A DNA stretch of 43,055 nt, taken from contig CALAIY010000046.1 of NCBI GenBank assembly GCA_937922595.1, positions 1 to 43,055 on the forward strand, written 5' to 3'. Source of the DNA: an uncultured Verrucomicrobiales bacterium (lineage in GTDB: Bacteria; Verrucomicrobiota; Verrucomicrobiia; Verrucomicrobiales; DEV007). A model generated the notes under the pieces. It saw only the letters and a list, made by a program, of their open reading frames with translations. It made no database searches and was not told where the DNA came from. How positions within the stretch are numbered: position 1 is the first letter of the stretch; every line of letters begins with the position of its first letter. Of the stretch, positions 9,303 to 18,251 are shown piece after piece. A program made the position numbers and the translations under genes.

Positions 9303-10670
9303 ATGGCAAAAAACTCTAAAGGCTCCAGACGCCAACCCCCTACGGAATTGACCGAAGACGAGCTTCTTCTTGAGGCGCTTGGGCGCCTTGAGGAAGAATT
9401 TCCCTCGAGCGATTCCGATCAATCTGTACTGACGAGCGATAGAGACGCTCCGAGGCTCGAGAAGAAAGAGGCATCCAAGCCGAAAGTGGCGGTGGAAAAG
9501 CCGAAGGTAGTTGAGCCTATGAAAGGGCTGTTGGAGAAAACGGCGGCACCTTCGTTCCCTGCAGCTCCCTCAGCTGCGGCGGTCGCAGAAGGATTACGAA
9601 AAATCGAATCGGCTAAAGCTCGAGCAGGAAATGTGGCAGCGGAGAAGAGTCGTGTTTCTCCAGCACCTGTGCCAGGGAGATCATCGCTTGAATCTGCTCC
9701 GGCAGGTGGGGGACTCACTCGGATTGTGTCTACGCGGGAGCTGCCTACTGCTTCGGGAGTGGTGCCGCTCCCGAAAGGGGCAGGAGAGAAGGTGCGCGAG
9801 CCGAAACCAGCTGCGGAAGCTTCTTCGTTTCCAAAGAAAGAAAAACTCCCTGAGCCACCGGTTGTTCCGGCAGGGCCGCCGGCGAAAACTACCGATAAGC
9901 CTAAGGCGAGTGGGGGCGGCGGAGGTGCTTTCCTTGCGTTCATCGCGGCAACGGGCGCGTCTCTTGCTGCGAGCTGGTATTACCTAATTCCAGAATATCT
10001 TAAGCAAAATCCGTCTTTGGCAGATAGTGGAGGGCTCTCCGTATCTCAAGAAAAGGATGCTAATGGTGAGCCTACTCTCGTGGGGCTTGAGCAGCGAGAG
10101 GTGCGGGATCTCCGGGAGCAACTTGAAATTCTCAAGGCGCGAAACCGGCTTACTTTCCTGGCTGATCGAGCAATTTCGGAGGCGGAGCGATCCGCTTATT
10201 TTGAACTCCGGCAGATGCTTGGTGATCCAGAATACGATCGCTATCGGGTATCGATTAATACTGAGATTTCGCGAATTGATCGCTTTTATATGGATGGCAC
10301 CCGGTTGGGAAACCGCCCATTACCTGTCGATAAGCTCTTTCCTGTGGGGGACGCCGAATCCGAGGCGGAGCTCACTACGGCGCAATTGATAGCTCTTTTG
10401 AATGAGCGAAATGCGAGTTGGGAGCATCGTGCTCGCGCTGCGAATCTCCTCGGGATTGTGGGCACGGAAAAGGCGCTTGAAGCTTTGGCTCTTGCCGCTG
10501 GCACCGAGGCAAATCTCGATGCGCTCAAGGAAATTATTTATTCATTCGAAGAGAGCACTGGCTACCGTGGATCTTATCTTTTCGATACGGAATCGCTCTT
10601 CAAATGGTGGGTCAGTGAGAGTGCGCGACGCCAGGAAATGAAATCGGAGAAGGCGCTTTTACTGCAGTAA
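9303..10670 (+). CDS. Uncharacterised single-pass membrane protein with coiled coil and HEAT-like end
   Basis: This 455-residue protein (start MAKNSKGSRR at 9303; longer in-frame starts back to 9171 are less likely because they run into the divergent exosortase gene) is not one I recognise. Residues 1-200 are low-complexity and rich in Ala, Pro, Lys and Glu. Residues 208-230 form one hydrophobic segment after a glycine run (GGGGGAFLAFIAATGASLAA). Residues 262-300 are a Glu/Arg/Leu-rich helix, likely a coiled coil. Residues 372-415 look like one or two HEAT-type helical hairpins (HRARAANLLGIVGTEKALEAL). It is the only plus-strand gene inside the glycan locus, head-to-head with the exosortase and tail-to-tail with the WecA-like gene, 12 bases apart. 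A scaffold or regulator of the exosortase/glycan machinery is possible, but this is inferred only from position. Confidence 0.82.
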   Translation: MAKNSKGSRRQPPTELTEDELLLEALGRLEEEFPSSDSDQSVLTSDRDAPRLEKKEASKPKVAVEKPKVVEPMKGLLEKTAAPSFPAAPSAAAVAEGLRKIESAKARAGNVAAEKSRVSPAPVPGRSSLESAPAGGGLTRIVSTRELPTASGVVPLPKGAGEKVREPKPAAEASSFPKKEKLPEPPVVPAGPPAKTTDKPKASGGGGGAFLAFIAATGASLAASWYYLIPEYLKQNPSLADSGGLSVSQEKDANGEPTLVGLEQREVRDLREQLEILKARNRLTFLADRAISEAERSAYFELRQMLGDPEYDRYRVSINTEISRIDRFYMDGTRLGNRPLPVDKLFPVGDAESEAELTTAQLIALLNERNASWEHRARAANLLGIVGTEKALEALALAAGTEANLDALKEIIYSFEESTGYRGSYLFDTESLFKWWVSESARRQEMKSEKALLLQ

Positions 10671-10682
10671 AATTCGAGGCCG

Positions 10683-12032
10683 CTATTTATTAAAGCGCCC
10701 CGCGGCAGTGAGGTAGGCTGGTTTCATCGCGTTTGCGATGGCTTCCCAGTTTTTGCATTCAGAGGACTCTTCCCGATAGAGGTTGGGGTTTGTGCTGAGG
10801 CTTACTGGGGTGTTTAGAGACTCTGGATCACGTGAGAGGCCTACTTTTTCAAGAGTCTCATCAAAATGGAGCCAGAAGGTCTCGGGATCGTCGCATTGGT
10901 AGGCTTCTAGAGAAAGTGCTTCGCCCAGGAGGCTAGCGTAGCGGACGTCTGCGCGGTGGCGCATGGCTCTCTTAAATTGCTCTCGGATACCTCGGAGATT
11001 TTCCACATAGCCGAGGAGTCTGGCTGCGGTCACTCCCAATACGACAAGTGTTGCTCCGCCAATCGGGATGGCGAATTCGCGCGTCCAGAATAGGCTTAGG
11101 CCGCCGATACTGAGAACGGCGCAGACCGCATATAGAATTAAAAGAGAGCTTCCTTTGCTGAATCCAAGCGCCAGCATTCGGTGGTGGACGTGCTCCGCAT
11201 CAGCTTGAAAAAGGGGGACGCCTCGGATCGCTCGGCGTAAGAGCGCGAAGAGGGTATCGAGGAGTGGAATGCCGAGCGCGACGATGACGACTAGTAGGGC
11301 TGCTGCTACCGATCCTTTGCTCGACGTCTTGAGCGATGCGGCGGCGATAAAGAAGCCAATGAAATACGCTCCGCCATCACCGAGGAAGATCTTAGCGGGG
11401 GGGAAATTGAAGGTGAGGAAGCCTAGCAGTGCCCCAGCTACAATCAGCGAGAGCATCCCGGCCTGCACGTCTCCATTGAGGGCGCTGATCACGCCCAGTG
11501 TGAGGCAGAGAAACATCCCAATTCCTGAGGAAAGGCCGTCCATTCCATCGATCAGATTGACGAGGTTGGGAATGGCTACGAGCCAAAATACGGTCACTGC
11601 GAGACCGATTAGAATGGGTAGCTCAATGGCTCCTCCAGAGATTGGGTTGGTCACGCGCTCGACCGTGAGGTTGAGCGAGCAGGCGAGCAGGGCGACGGCG
11701 ATTTGCCCTATGAGTTTCACCTTGGCTCCCAAAGGGCGGACGTCATCGGTGAATCCTAGAAAAAAAATGGCGCTAGAGCAAACGATGACGCTAAGCCATT
11801 CTTTGAAGAAGGCTTCTTGATTTGTCGTAAGCCAGATCGATCCGATGAGAAATGCGAGGAAGATAGAAAAACCACCGAGACGCGAGGTTTCTTGTTCGTG
11901 GTGTTTTCGGATGGTGTCCGGTGTATCTGCACCGAAACGCGTCCCGATGAAGCGCAGGATGAGTACCGTTCCCATTACGGAGACGGCCATGCCGGAGAAA
12001 AAGAGGATCAGATAGAGTGTCGTCCAGCTCAT
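10683..12032 (-). CDS. WecA/TagO-type undecaprenyl-phosphate sugar-1-phosphate transferase
   Basis: This 449-residue polytopic membrane enzyme transfers a sugar phosphate from a UDP-sugar to undecaprenyl phosphate, the first step of many lipid-linked glycans. The family motifs are all present: the Asp pair in GFTDDVRP (96-97), NLIDGMDGLSSG at 159-170, FLGDGGAYFIG at 216-226 and the His motif AEHVHHRML at 279-287. About eleven hydrophobic segments precede a soluble tail of roughly 120 residues (about 330-449), longer than in typical WecA. The start overlaps the end of the neighbouring GT4 gene by 4 bases. As the likely initiating enzyme of this locus it would set the first sugar; related enzymes use GlcNAc-1-P, but the substrate here is not proven. 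Confidence 0.92.
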   Translation of the reverse strand: MSWTTLYLILFFSGMAVSVMGTVLILRFIGTRFGADTPDTIRKHHEQETSRLGGFSIFLAFLIGSIWLTTNQEAFFKEWLSVIVCSSAIFFLGFTDDVRPLGAKVKLIGQIAVALLACSLNLTVERVTNPISGGAIELPILIGLAVTVFWLVAIPNLVNLIDGMDGLSSGIGMFLCLTLGVISALNGDVQAGMLSLIVAGALLGFLTFNFPPAKIFLGDGGAYFIGFFIAAASLKTSSKGSVAAALLVVIVALGIPLLDTLFALLRRAIRGVPLFQADAEHVHHRMLALGFSKGSSLLILYAVCAVLSIGGLSLFWTREFAIPIGGATLVVLGVTAARLLGYVENLRGIREQFKRAMRHRADVRYASLLGEALSLEAYQCDDPETFWLHFDETLEKVGLSRDPESLNTPVSLSTNPNLYREESSECKNWEAIANAMKPAYLTAAGRFNK

Positions 12033-13102
12033 AGAGAAGTGGCGAGTTCGACCCAGGTATGAATGCCTGTTTTGCGCGCCTCATGGATCGCAGGCAGGGG
12101 GTCGGATTGAGGAGGGGAATTCAGATCGCCAAGGGTATCGGCGATGGCGGTTGCTTCGCCATTGGCGAAAGCGTGACCGAGGGGGATCGAGCGGATCCAA
12201 TTGGCGACACCTCCATTTGGTGGGCCAATCCAAACGAGCGGGCGTCCGAGCCGTGCGGCGAGTGCGAGCTTACTTGGCCAAAGTAGGCCGAGCGTCTCGG
12301 GGCGCTGGCTAGCGACAAGTGCGTGAGCGGACTGGAGCGATTCAATGAGATCTGCTTCATCGACATAGTCTTTAAAGATGATGGCCTTTAGGCCAGTGGC
12401 CGCGGCGTAGGATTCTGCATCGAGCCGCTGTGCCCCGCGTCCTTGGAAGATGAGCTGCCAGCCGGAATTGCGGTTTTCTAAAATTTGCTGTGCATCGAGT
12501 AGCGTTTTCCAATCATGCGCTTGTCCGAGATTACCTGAATAAAGCCATGTTTTGGGGGCGGCTTTCGGGGTTGTTGATGTGTTCGCGGCAGCGGCTGGTG
12601 GCCAGGGAGCGAGAGGGGTTGCGCGGACGCCGTAGCGTTCTTGGAATGCGTCTGCCATATCGCTATCGAGCGCTATGATTTGGTGGCATCGGCGATAGGC
12701 CCAGCGGGCAAATATGGCAGTGGTGCGATGTAAGATTGAATTCTCTCGGATCTCACCAAGAGCCACGGCAACGTCTGGGTAGACATCCATCGCCCAGTGA
12801 ACCAAGGGCGCTTTATGTCGCGCTGCGACGAGCGCTCCGATTACCGGAAGCATTGGTGGAGAGGTGAGGCAAAGCACGCGATCTGGGCGGGGTGCTGTGA
12901 TACCGCTCCAGAGAAGTTTTCCTAGAGAAACCGCTTCTCTCAAGATTCTCGATCCGCGTGCTGCTTCGCGGTAGGCGGCGCGGTTCTTGATGATCGTCAC
13001 CGTATGCCCGCGCTTTTCGAGGGCGGCCGCGGCATCGCCGAGAAGCTTTGCCGTGGGAGCCGCATCAGGTGGCGCAAAACTATTGAGTGCGAGAAATTTC
13101 AC
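12029..13102 (-). CDS. GT4-family glycosyltransferase (WbuB-like)
   Basis: This 357-residue cytoplasmic GT-B enzyme opens with MKFLALNSFAPPDAAPTAKL, the start seen in WbuB-type transferases, where the glycine-rich loop is replaced by a P-x-x-A-x-T element. A central VHWAMDVYPDVAVALGE segment and the linker TWLYSGNLGQAHDW mark the hinge to the donor-binding half. The usual GT4 E-x7-E is weak here (RPETLGLLWPSKLALAARLG), where Lys is typical of this subgroup. It probably adds the second or a later sugar next to the WecA-like product, whose gene starts within its last codons. Sugar specificity cannot be read from the sequence. Confidence 0.87.
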   Translation of the reverse strand: MKFLALNSFAPPDAAPTAKLLGDAAAALEKRGHTVTIIKNRAAYREAARGSRILREAVSLGKLLWSGITAPRPDRVLCLTSPPMLPVIGALVAARHKAPLVHWAMDVYPDVAVALGEIRENSILHRTTAIFARWAYRRCHQIIALDSDMADAFQERYGVRATPLAPWPPAAAANTSTTPKAAPKTWLYSGNLGQAHDWKTLLDAQQILENRNSGWQLIFQGRGAQRLDAESYAAATGLKAIIFKDYVDEADLIESLQSAHALVASQRPETLGLLWPSKLALAARLGRPLVWIGPPNGGVANWIRSIPLGHAFANGEATAIADTLGDLNSPPQSDPLPAIHEARKTGIHTWVELATSL

Positions 13103-13629
13103 CGTAGTGAGCGAGCGGGGTTGCCACCGATCTTACTTTCTGGCGGGAAGTCTTTGGTGATGACGGCGCCCGCCGCAGCGAGTGAGCCTTTTCCTAAGGT
13201 GACTCCTGGGCCAATGAATGCAGTGGCGGCAATCCAGCAGTGATCTTCTATCATGATTGGTTTGGTGACTAATTCGAAATTAGCCGACTTAAAATCGTGC
13301 GAGCCGGTGCAAAGAAAGGCGCGCTGTGAGAGGCAGACGTGGGAGCCTATCATTATGTGATCGAGAGAAAGAATGGTGACGTCATCGCCAATCCACACGT
13401 GGTCGCCTAGTGTGATTCTCCAGGGGAAAGAAATGTTCGCTCGAGAGCGGATGACGACTCCCTTGCCAATCTTCGCGCCGAAGAACCGGAGCGTAGCGAC
13501 CTTGATCGCGGAAGGGAGTGGGATTGAGTGCATGAACAAAATAGCTTTAGCTAAGACCCAAAGCGCCTCCTTCCATCGTGGGACTCCACGATCAAAAGAG
13601 GCGTTATCGAATTGCGAGAGCTTGATCAT
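13099..13629 (-). CDS. WcaF-like hexapeptide-repeat acetyltransferase
   Basis: I place the start at the ATG at 13629 (MIKLSQFDNASFDRG), which overlaps the stop of the upstream GT4 gene as ATGA; a longer in-frame start at 13689 would intrude into that gene. The 176-residue product has a short N-terminal helix and a left-handed beta-helix of hexapeptide turns (IGKGVVIRSRANISFPWRI, VWIGDDVTI, CWIAATAFIGPGVTLGKGS), and ends with FPPESKIGGNPARSLR, the closing motif of the WcaF/maltose-acetyltransferase group. It most likely moves acetyl from acetyl-CoA to a sugar hydroxyl of the repeat unit before export. His in the LDHIMIGSHV stretch is a plausible catalytic residue. Confidence 0.9.
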   Translation of the reverse strand: MIKLSQFDNASFDRGVPRWKEALWVLAKAILFMHSIPLPSAIKVATLRFFGAKIGKGVVIRSRANISFPWRITLGDHVWIGDDVTILSLDHIMIGSHVCLSQRAFLCTGSHDFKSANFELVTKPIMIEDHCWIAATAFIGPGVTLGKGSLAAAGAVITKDFPPESKIGGNPARSLR

Positions 13630-14654
13630 GAGGCGGCTTCGAAAACTTGTTGGTAGAGAGTTTCGAACTGCTGGGCGACCGCTGGCCACGTGAATTTTTC
13701 TTCGACGAGTTTGCGGCCGTTTTCCCCGATATGAGCGCGTTCGGCTGGGATCATTGCTATGAGTTCATTGATCGCATTGGTGACGGTCTCAGGTTCGCAA
13801 GAGATTGCTGCGTTGCGGGCAATTCCCTCGGGTAAGTTGCACGCAGGCGTCATGATTACAGGAAGCTTGTAGGACCAAGCTTCGAGTATTCCTACGGGGA
13901 GTCCTTCGCTGTAGGACGGAAGGACGAACGCGGATGCTGAGCGAAAGAGAGTATCTTTGCGAGTCCCGAAGGTAGGGCCTGCGAAAGAGATGCTTGGGGG
14001 GAGGTTTTGCTCAAGGCTTTCTCGATGCCCGCCATCGTCCCAGCCTGCAATGGTGAGTGTCCAGCCATCTTGGGGGGCATTGCTGGCAATCCAGCCTTGG
14101 ATAAGTTCGGCGATGCCTTTTTTGGGATGAATACGTCCGAGGAAGAGTAGGTTTTTACTATCTTTGCTCGGATGGATATTATCTGGGAGATTGACGCCGT
14201 TTGGAATGGTTTGGCAATTGCCGAATGCTTGAGAGGAATTGGATTCGGCAGCGTTTAGAGTGTGGATCGCACCGGCATTTTTGAGGTTGGTGCGTTCGAA
14301 GAAGGTGAGAGCGATTTTCTTTTTCCACTTACTTTGCTGAAGTGCCCAGGGATCAAGCATTCCATGGGGGCTGATGACCGTGCGCGGGGCGTAATGGACA
14401 CTTGCGAGTGAAAGTGGTGTCCAAAGGCCGTGGAGGTGAATGATGTCGGTGCCGTTTGGGGCGAGTGCTTCTCTTGAGTAAGCGTGGGTCTCTACGGGTT
14501 CCCAGCGAGCGATTTCATCCGTATCTTTTGCGGCGAAGACGGATATTTGGACGTTGTTTCTAGAGTGCAGAGTGCGCGTGAGGCCGAGTGCAGCTTCCGT
14601 GATTCCGCCACCAGAGGTGGAGAGTGTGGGGACTAGATGGGCGACATGGATCAT
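13626..14654 (-). CDS. GT4-family glycosyltransferase
   Basis: This 342-residue GT-B enzyme starts MIHVAHLVPTLSTSGGGITE, a typical glycine-rich first loop. The acceptor half contains IIHLHGLWTP and VISPHGMLDPWAL, found in GT4 proteins of O-antigen loci, and IPNGVNLP at the domain junction. The donor half carries LLFLGRIHPKKGI and the E-x7-E motif in YSEGLPVGILEAWSYKLP, so it looks intact. It is flanked by 4-base overlaps on both sides (the acetyltransferase after it, another GT4 before it), which argues for coupled translation. It adds one sugar of the glycan; the donor is unknown. Confidence 0.92.
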   Translation of the reverse strand: MIHVAHLVPTLSTSGGGITEAALGLTRTLHSRNNVQISVFAAKDTDEIARWEPVETHAYSREALAPNGTDIIHLHGLWTPLSLASVHYAPRTVISPHGMLDPWALQQSKWKKKIALTFFERTNLKNAGAIHTLNAAESNSSQAFGNCQTIPNGVNLPDNIHPSKDSKNLLFLGRIHPKKGIAELIQGWIASNAPQDGWTLTIAGWDDGGHRESLEQNLPPSISFAGPTFGTRKDTLFRSASAFVLPSYSEGLPVGILEAWSYKLPVIMTPACNLPEGIARNAAISCEPETVTNAINELIAMIPAERAHIGENGRKLVEEKFTWPAVAQQFETLYQQVFEAAS

Positions 14655-15688
14655 CGCTGCGCAAGTGCGATCGTCGCGGCTTCATGAAGGCCGCTAGCAA
14701 AGCGGTCTACATCCCAGAGGGCGATACGATCGAGTGATTCTTGGGGGGCGTGATCTTTTTGTGTGGTTTCCGTGAGGATGCGGGCAAGAGCTGAGATGTC
14801 AGCCGGGTCGAAGGAGACTTCGGCGAGTTCGTGGGCGCAGCCGCAGCGGTTGGAAACAATTACGGGAAGGCCGGCGGCGAGGGCTTCATTTACGACTAAT
14901 CCCCATTGTTCCGTAGTGCTGGCGTGGACAAATGCGGAAGCTGCTGCGTAATAATTCGGCAGCTCATCGTATTGTTTGAATCCAGGGAAATGGACGCGAT
15001 TGCTGAGATTGAGCGAGGAGGCGAGGCCTTCGAGTTCGCCTCTGAGGTGTCCGTCGCCAAGGATTACTAGATCCCAGGTCGTGACAGCTTCGGAAAATGC
15101 GCGGATTAATCCCGATAGGTTCTTTTTTTCAATGAAGCGAGCGGATGCGAGGAAGAATTGTTTTTCAGGAACATCGGCAGGGCGTGGTCGGCCTTCGGGA
15201 AGGGGCGCGAAGTGAGCGTTGTCTACGGTGTCGTATCCGAAGGTTACTTTTTCTGGAGGAAAGGCGAGCTTTTCAAGGTAATCACGGTGCGCTTTACCTC
15301 CGACAAAAGCGGCGTCGAAGCGTGAGATTTTGAGTCGCTTTACCGCTTCTTTGATTCGCTTACGCGGGAAATCCCACTCGGTGCTTTCGGACATGACCAC
15401 CGTGGGGATTGCTGCGTGGAGGCATTCTTTGAGAAGTGTCCGGGGAGCGGCTCCGCTCCAGCCGGGAATGGCGACGGCTTCGGGGGAGAAGTCCCGCAGG
15501 AGTTCATCGCAGCGTGTGCCCTGGTAGTGAAGAAGTCCCTCGGGTGGGGATACTTTATCCCATTCGTATTCCGGGTTGTCGGGATGGAATTCGAGGGTCG
15601 CGAGAGTGATTCCGGGGTGGGCGGCGGCAGCACGGGCGCGAGCGAAGTGATATGGACCAAAGCGGTCGAATGCGAGAAGGATGCGCAA
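14651..15688 (-). CDS. GT4-family glycosyltransferase
   Basis: This 345-residue GT-B enzyme begins MRILLAFDRFGPYHFARARA. Its second half shows the standard GT4 blocks: FLASARFIEKKNLSGLIRAF, LVILGDGHLRGELEGLA, VHFPGFKQYDELPNYYAAAS and the E-x7-E motif in STTEQWGLVVNEALAAGLP, followed by VIVSNRCGCAHEL. The protein is of normal length and intact. It is followed by the next GT4 gene with a 4-base overlap, while 23 bases separate it from the polymerase-like gene. It likely builds part of the repeat unit at the cytoplasmic membrane face. Donor and linkage are not predictable from the sequence. Confidence 0.92.
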   Translation of the reverse strand: MRILLAFDRFGPYHFARARAAAAHPGITLATLEFHPDNPEYEWDKVSPPEGLLHYQGTRCDELLRDFSPEAVAIPGWSGAAPRTLLKECLHAAIPTVVMSESTEWDFPRKRIKEAVKRLKISRFDAAFVGGKAHRDYLEKLAFPPEKVTFGYDTVDNAHFAPLPEGRPRPADVPEKQFFLASARFIEKKNLSGLIRAFSEAVTTWDLVILGDGHLRGELEGLASSLNLSNRVHFPGFKQYDELPNYYAAASAFVHASTTEQWGLVVNEALAAGLPVIVSNRCGCAHELAEVSFDPADISALARILTETTQKDHAPQESLDRIALWDVDRFASGLHEAATIALAQR

Positions 15689-15711
15689 GGGATGAGGGGT
15701 GGAGGATTTTG

Positions 15712-17109
15712 TTACTCTAGATCGACGCCTTGGAGTCCGGGGTGGGGGTGGCGTGATTTTGAGGGAAGTGCAGGCGCTGTGGGCAAAGGATCCAGTGGGA
15801 TGATTGCTGGCTCGCTGTCTTGGCTTTGAACCGGGGCTTTCAATTTTAGATACCGGTGGTGGGTATAGAGGAAAATGGCGACCGGCCAGAAAGACATTCC
15901 AAGCCAGGCGTAGATACCGGGAAGGTCGCCACCTCGAAGGAGGGGGACAAGGGCGGCGCAGACGACTGCGCGAACTAATACGCTAGCTCCCGGCTGGAGG
16001 CTGGCTGCGTAGCGGATGATGCCGGCGAGGGCTGCACCGTAAAGGGAGGCAAAGAAGAAGATTCCGAACCAGCTGCCTTCTGCGTAAAAACTCCCGATGA
16101 GCGAGGGGGAGATTCCCAGGGTGCCACGGCCTTCTGCGATCGTGAGACCGAGTTTATTCATATAGCCACCGACGGGTTTTCCTGGCCAGATCGAGCGGGG
16201 AATGGGGCGGAGAAGGATTTCGGCGTGGCTTCCGCCTAGTGCGTAGGGAAGGCGCTCAGGGTAGACTTGCTGGATGAGGACTAGGCCATCGAGCATGTTG
16301 GCGTCTTCTGCCTGGACCGCGCGATCCCACGAGGCGGACTTTGTTTTATCATCGTCGATGCCGCTGTAGCGCAGTGCTCCGGCGAAAGAGAAGATTAAAA
16401 TGACAAGAATCGAAATGAAGGTCTGTAAGACGATTTTGATTCGCGTCTTGAGGTGGGCGGAGACGATGATTCCGACAGCGATCATCCAGCCAAGAAATTT
16501 GTATCTTCCTGAGACATCAAAGGATTGCCAGATGACTCCGGCAATTGAGATGAGGGCGACGGCTTTGAGGAGTTTATGCCCATCAAGCCCACCGGTGCGC
16601 CAGAGCAGAACCCAGAGTAGACCGATGCTTGTGAGAACCATCGGGAAGAGGAGAAGGTAGCTGGAGACACCGAAGGCGTAGGATCCGCTTTCGTTAAACT
16701 GCGCGCTGGCGGCGGCGCGTGTTACCGCGACGAGCGGAAAGATTGCAAGAGAGAGGATGAGGAGCTTTGGGCGAATCCAATCGGTTGCTCTTTGGGGGAG
16801 GGTGAAGCTACTTACTGGAATGGTGTGGCTTTGGAGAAGGCAGTAGGTGGTGACCATGACCATTTGTCCTACGATCATGAATGGGAGCGCTTTGATGGCG
16901 CTTTCAGACGTGAGTTGCTCGAATCCAAATGGGGAGACATCGACCCAGGTGCCGCCAAGTTTTTCTACGGCATAGTACCGATAGGCACCGCAATAGGTGA
17001 AGAATGCGGCGATGAGAATCGGGATCTCATCGTTGCGCTTCAGTAGCCAAAGTGCCCCCCAGGCGACGAGGAGGAATTGGGCAAATGCGAGTGGAGGAAA
17101 GGCTTCCAA
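15712..17109 (-). CDS. Wzy-like O-antigen polymerase or ligase family membrane protein
   Basis: This 465-residue protein has around ten to twelve hydrophobic segments, beginning FPPLAFAQFLLVAWGALWLL and ending in a Pro-rich cytoplasmic tail. A long loop near residues 250-330 (YPERLPYALGGSHAEILLRP, then IPRSIWPGKPVGGYMN and SPSLIGSFYAEGSWFGI) carries the Arg and the P-R-x-x-W-P-x-K-P element seen in oligosaccharide repeat-unit polymerases. Such enzymes join lipid-linked repeat units on the outer face of the inner membrane. That sits oddly with the Wzm/Wzt exporter, which moves finished chains, so it could instead be a ligase. It is surrounded by glycosyltransferase genes with gaps of 2 and 23 bases. 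Confidence 0.8.
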   Translation of the reverse strand: MEAFPPLAFAQFLLVAWGALWLLKRNDEIPILIAAFFTYCGAYRYYAVEKLGGTWVDVSPFGFEQLTSESAIKALPFMIVGQMVMVTTYCLLQSHTIPVSSFTLPQRATDWIRPKLLILSLAIFPLVAVTRAAASAQFNESGSYAFGVSSYLLLFPMVLTSIGLLWVLLWRTGGLDGHKLLKAVALISIAGVIWQSFDVSGRYKFLGWMIAVGIIVSAHLKTRIKIVLQTFISILVILIFSFAGALRYSGIDDDKTKSASWDRAVQAEDANMLDGLVLIQQVYPERLPYALGGSHAEILLRPIPRSIWPGKPVGGYMNKLGLTIAEGRGTLGISPSLIGSFYAEGSWFGIFFFASLYGAALAGIIRYAASLQPGASVLVRAVVCAALVPLLRGGDLPGIYAWLGMSFWPVAIFLYTHHRYLKLKAPVQSQDSEPAIIPLDPLPTAPALPSKSRHPHPGLQGVDLE

Positions 17110-17111
17110 TG

Positions 17112-18251
17112 TTACAAGGCAATTAACTTGCTACCGATATTTGAGAGGGAAAATTTTGGCGAAAGGGTGCATTTTTCCGACCATGAGGTAAGTTGATCGG
17201 GTTTTTTCGCGAGTGTTTCGAGAAGATCGGCGATGACATCTGGCTCGGGTTCAAGGATGCGGCCGTTTATTTTATCGGTGACGACTGGTGCACAGTAAGG
17301 CGTGGTGATGGAGGGGAGTTTCCAGGCCATGGCTTCAAGTTGCGTCATGCCAAATCCATCCGAAAGAGTGGGGAAAAGGAAGACGTCGGCTTGGCGGTAG
17401 TGATCGCTTACTTCCGAGCGAGGACAGGAACCATGCCAGGTGATGTTTTTTCGATTGGTGATGGGGATCTCTGGGGTTCCAACGATATGGAATTCGATGG
17501 GTAAGCCTTTCACTTGGTCTGCGGCAGCGATGAGGCGGGCGATTCCTTTTCGGGGGGTGGCGATACCTAGGAAGAGAACGCGGAGGGGGCGTGAGGTGGT
17601 GAATTCCTGCGGATAATTTCTAGTAAAGTTGGCGGCTTCTTTTGGCGGTGAATAAGCGAGGGGGATGATGCTTACTTTTTCTGATGGAAGGTGTTTTGCC
17701 GCCCAGGTGGAATTAGCCACAATGTGGTCCGCGAGAGTGAGCTCTTCTTTCCATTCGTCCCAGTAGGAGGCGGGGGGGACTTTGATGAGAGAAGGGTATT
17801 CCGGGAAGCGCTCGGATTCGGCTTGAATAATATCCCATTCGACTGGTCCGGGGTCTATTTGGCCGAGGATGGTTTTTGTGTTTCCAAGGCTCTTTGCCTT
17901 TTGGAATGGGCGCCGTGCGGTGTAGCTGTAAGAGAAGAGGTGTGACGGTTTTTCAATCGCTTCAGTGGCTTTCTTTTGAAACCAATTGTTGCGCTCAATG
18001 ATGCGTTCCCATTGATCTGTTTTTTTGGAGCGATGCCGAAACTCGAAGATAATCGAGGATAGATTAAAGGCGGTGGTGCGGGTGCCGGTGAGTTCGGTGT
18101 GATATCGACCACTGAATCGGGGGATGCCGTAATTGAGCGGCTGCCAGGCTTCGGTGATGAGATGCGTGGAGGCACCAGCCTGCTTGAGAGCGCGGGGGAT
18201 TGCGTAGTGCTCGCGGGCTCCGAGCTGGCAGATGGTCCAGGAATTATCCAT
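17112..18251 (-). CDS. GT4-family glycosyltransferase
   Basis: I prefer the ATG at 18251 (MDNSWTICQLGAREHYAIP), which overlaps the GT2 gene by 8 bases; an in-frame start at 18284 would overlap by 41. The 379-residue product has the GT-B blocks DHIVANSTWAAKHL, VSIIPLAYSPP, RVLFLGIATPRKGIARL and FHIVGTPEIPI, and the donor-site motif SDGFGMTQLEAMAWKLP. The N-terminal GAREHYAIPRAL pattern is shared with a group of GT4 proteins from bacterial glycan loci. It is probably soluble or membrane-associated and adds one sugar to the growing chain. Confidence 0.88.
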   Translation of the reverse strand: MDNSWTICQLGAREHYAIPRALKQAGASTHLITEAWQPLNYGIPRFSGRYHTELTGTRTTAFNLSSIIFEFRHRSKKTDQWERIIERNNWFQKKATEAIEKPSHLFSYSYTARRPFQKAKSLGNTKTILGQIDPGPVEWDIIQAESERFPEYPSLIKVPPASYWDEWKEELTLADHIVANSTWAAKHLPSEKVSIIPLAYSPPKEAANFTRNYPQEFTTSRPLRVLFLGIATPRKGIARLIAAADQVKGLPIEFHIVGTPEIPITNRKNITWHGSCPRSEVSDHYRQADVFLFPTLSDGFGMTQLEAMAWKLPSITTPYCAPVVTDKINGRILEPEPDVIADLLETLAKKPDQLTSWSEKCTLSPKFSLSNIGSKLIAL

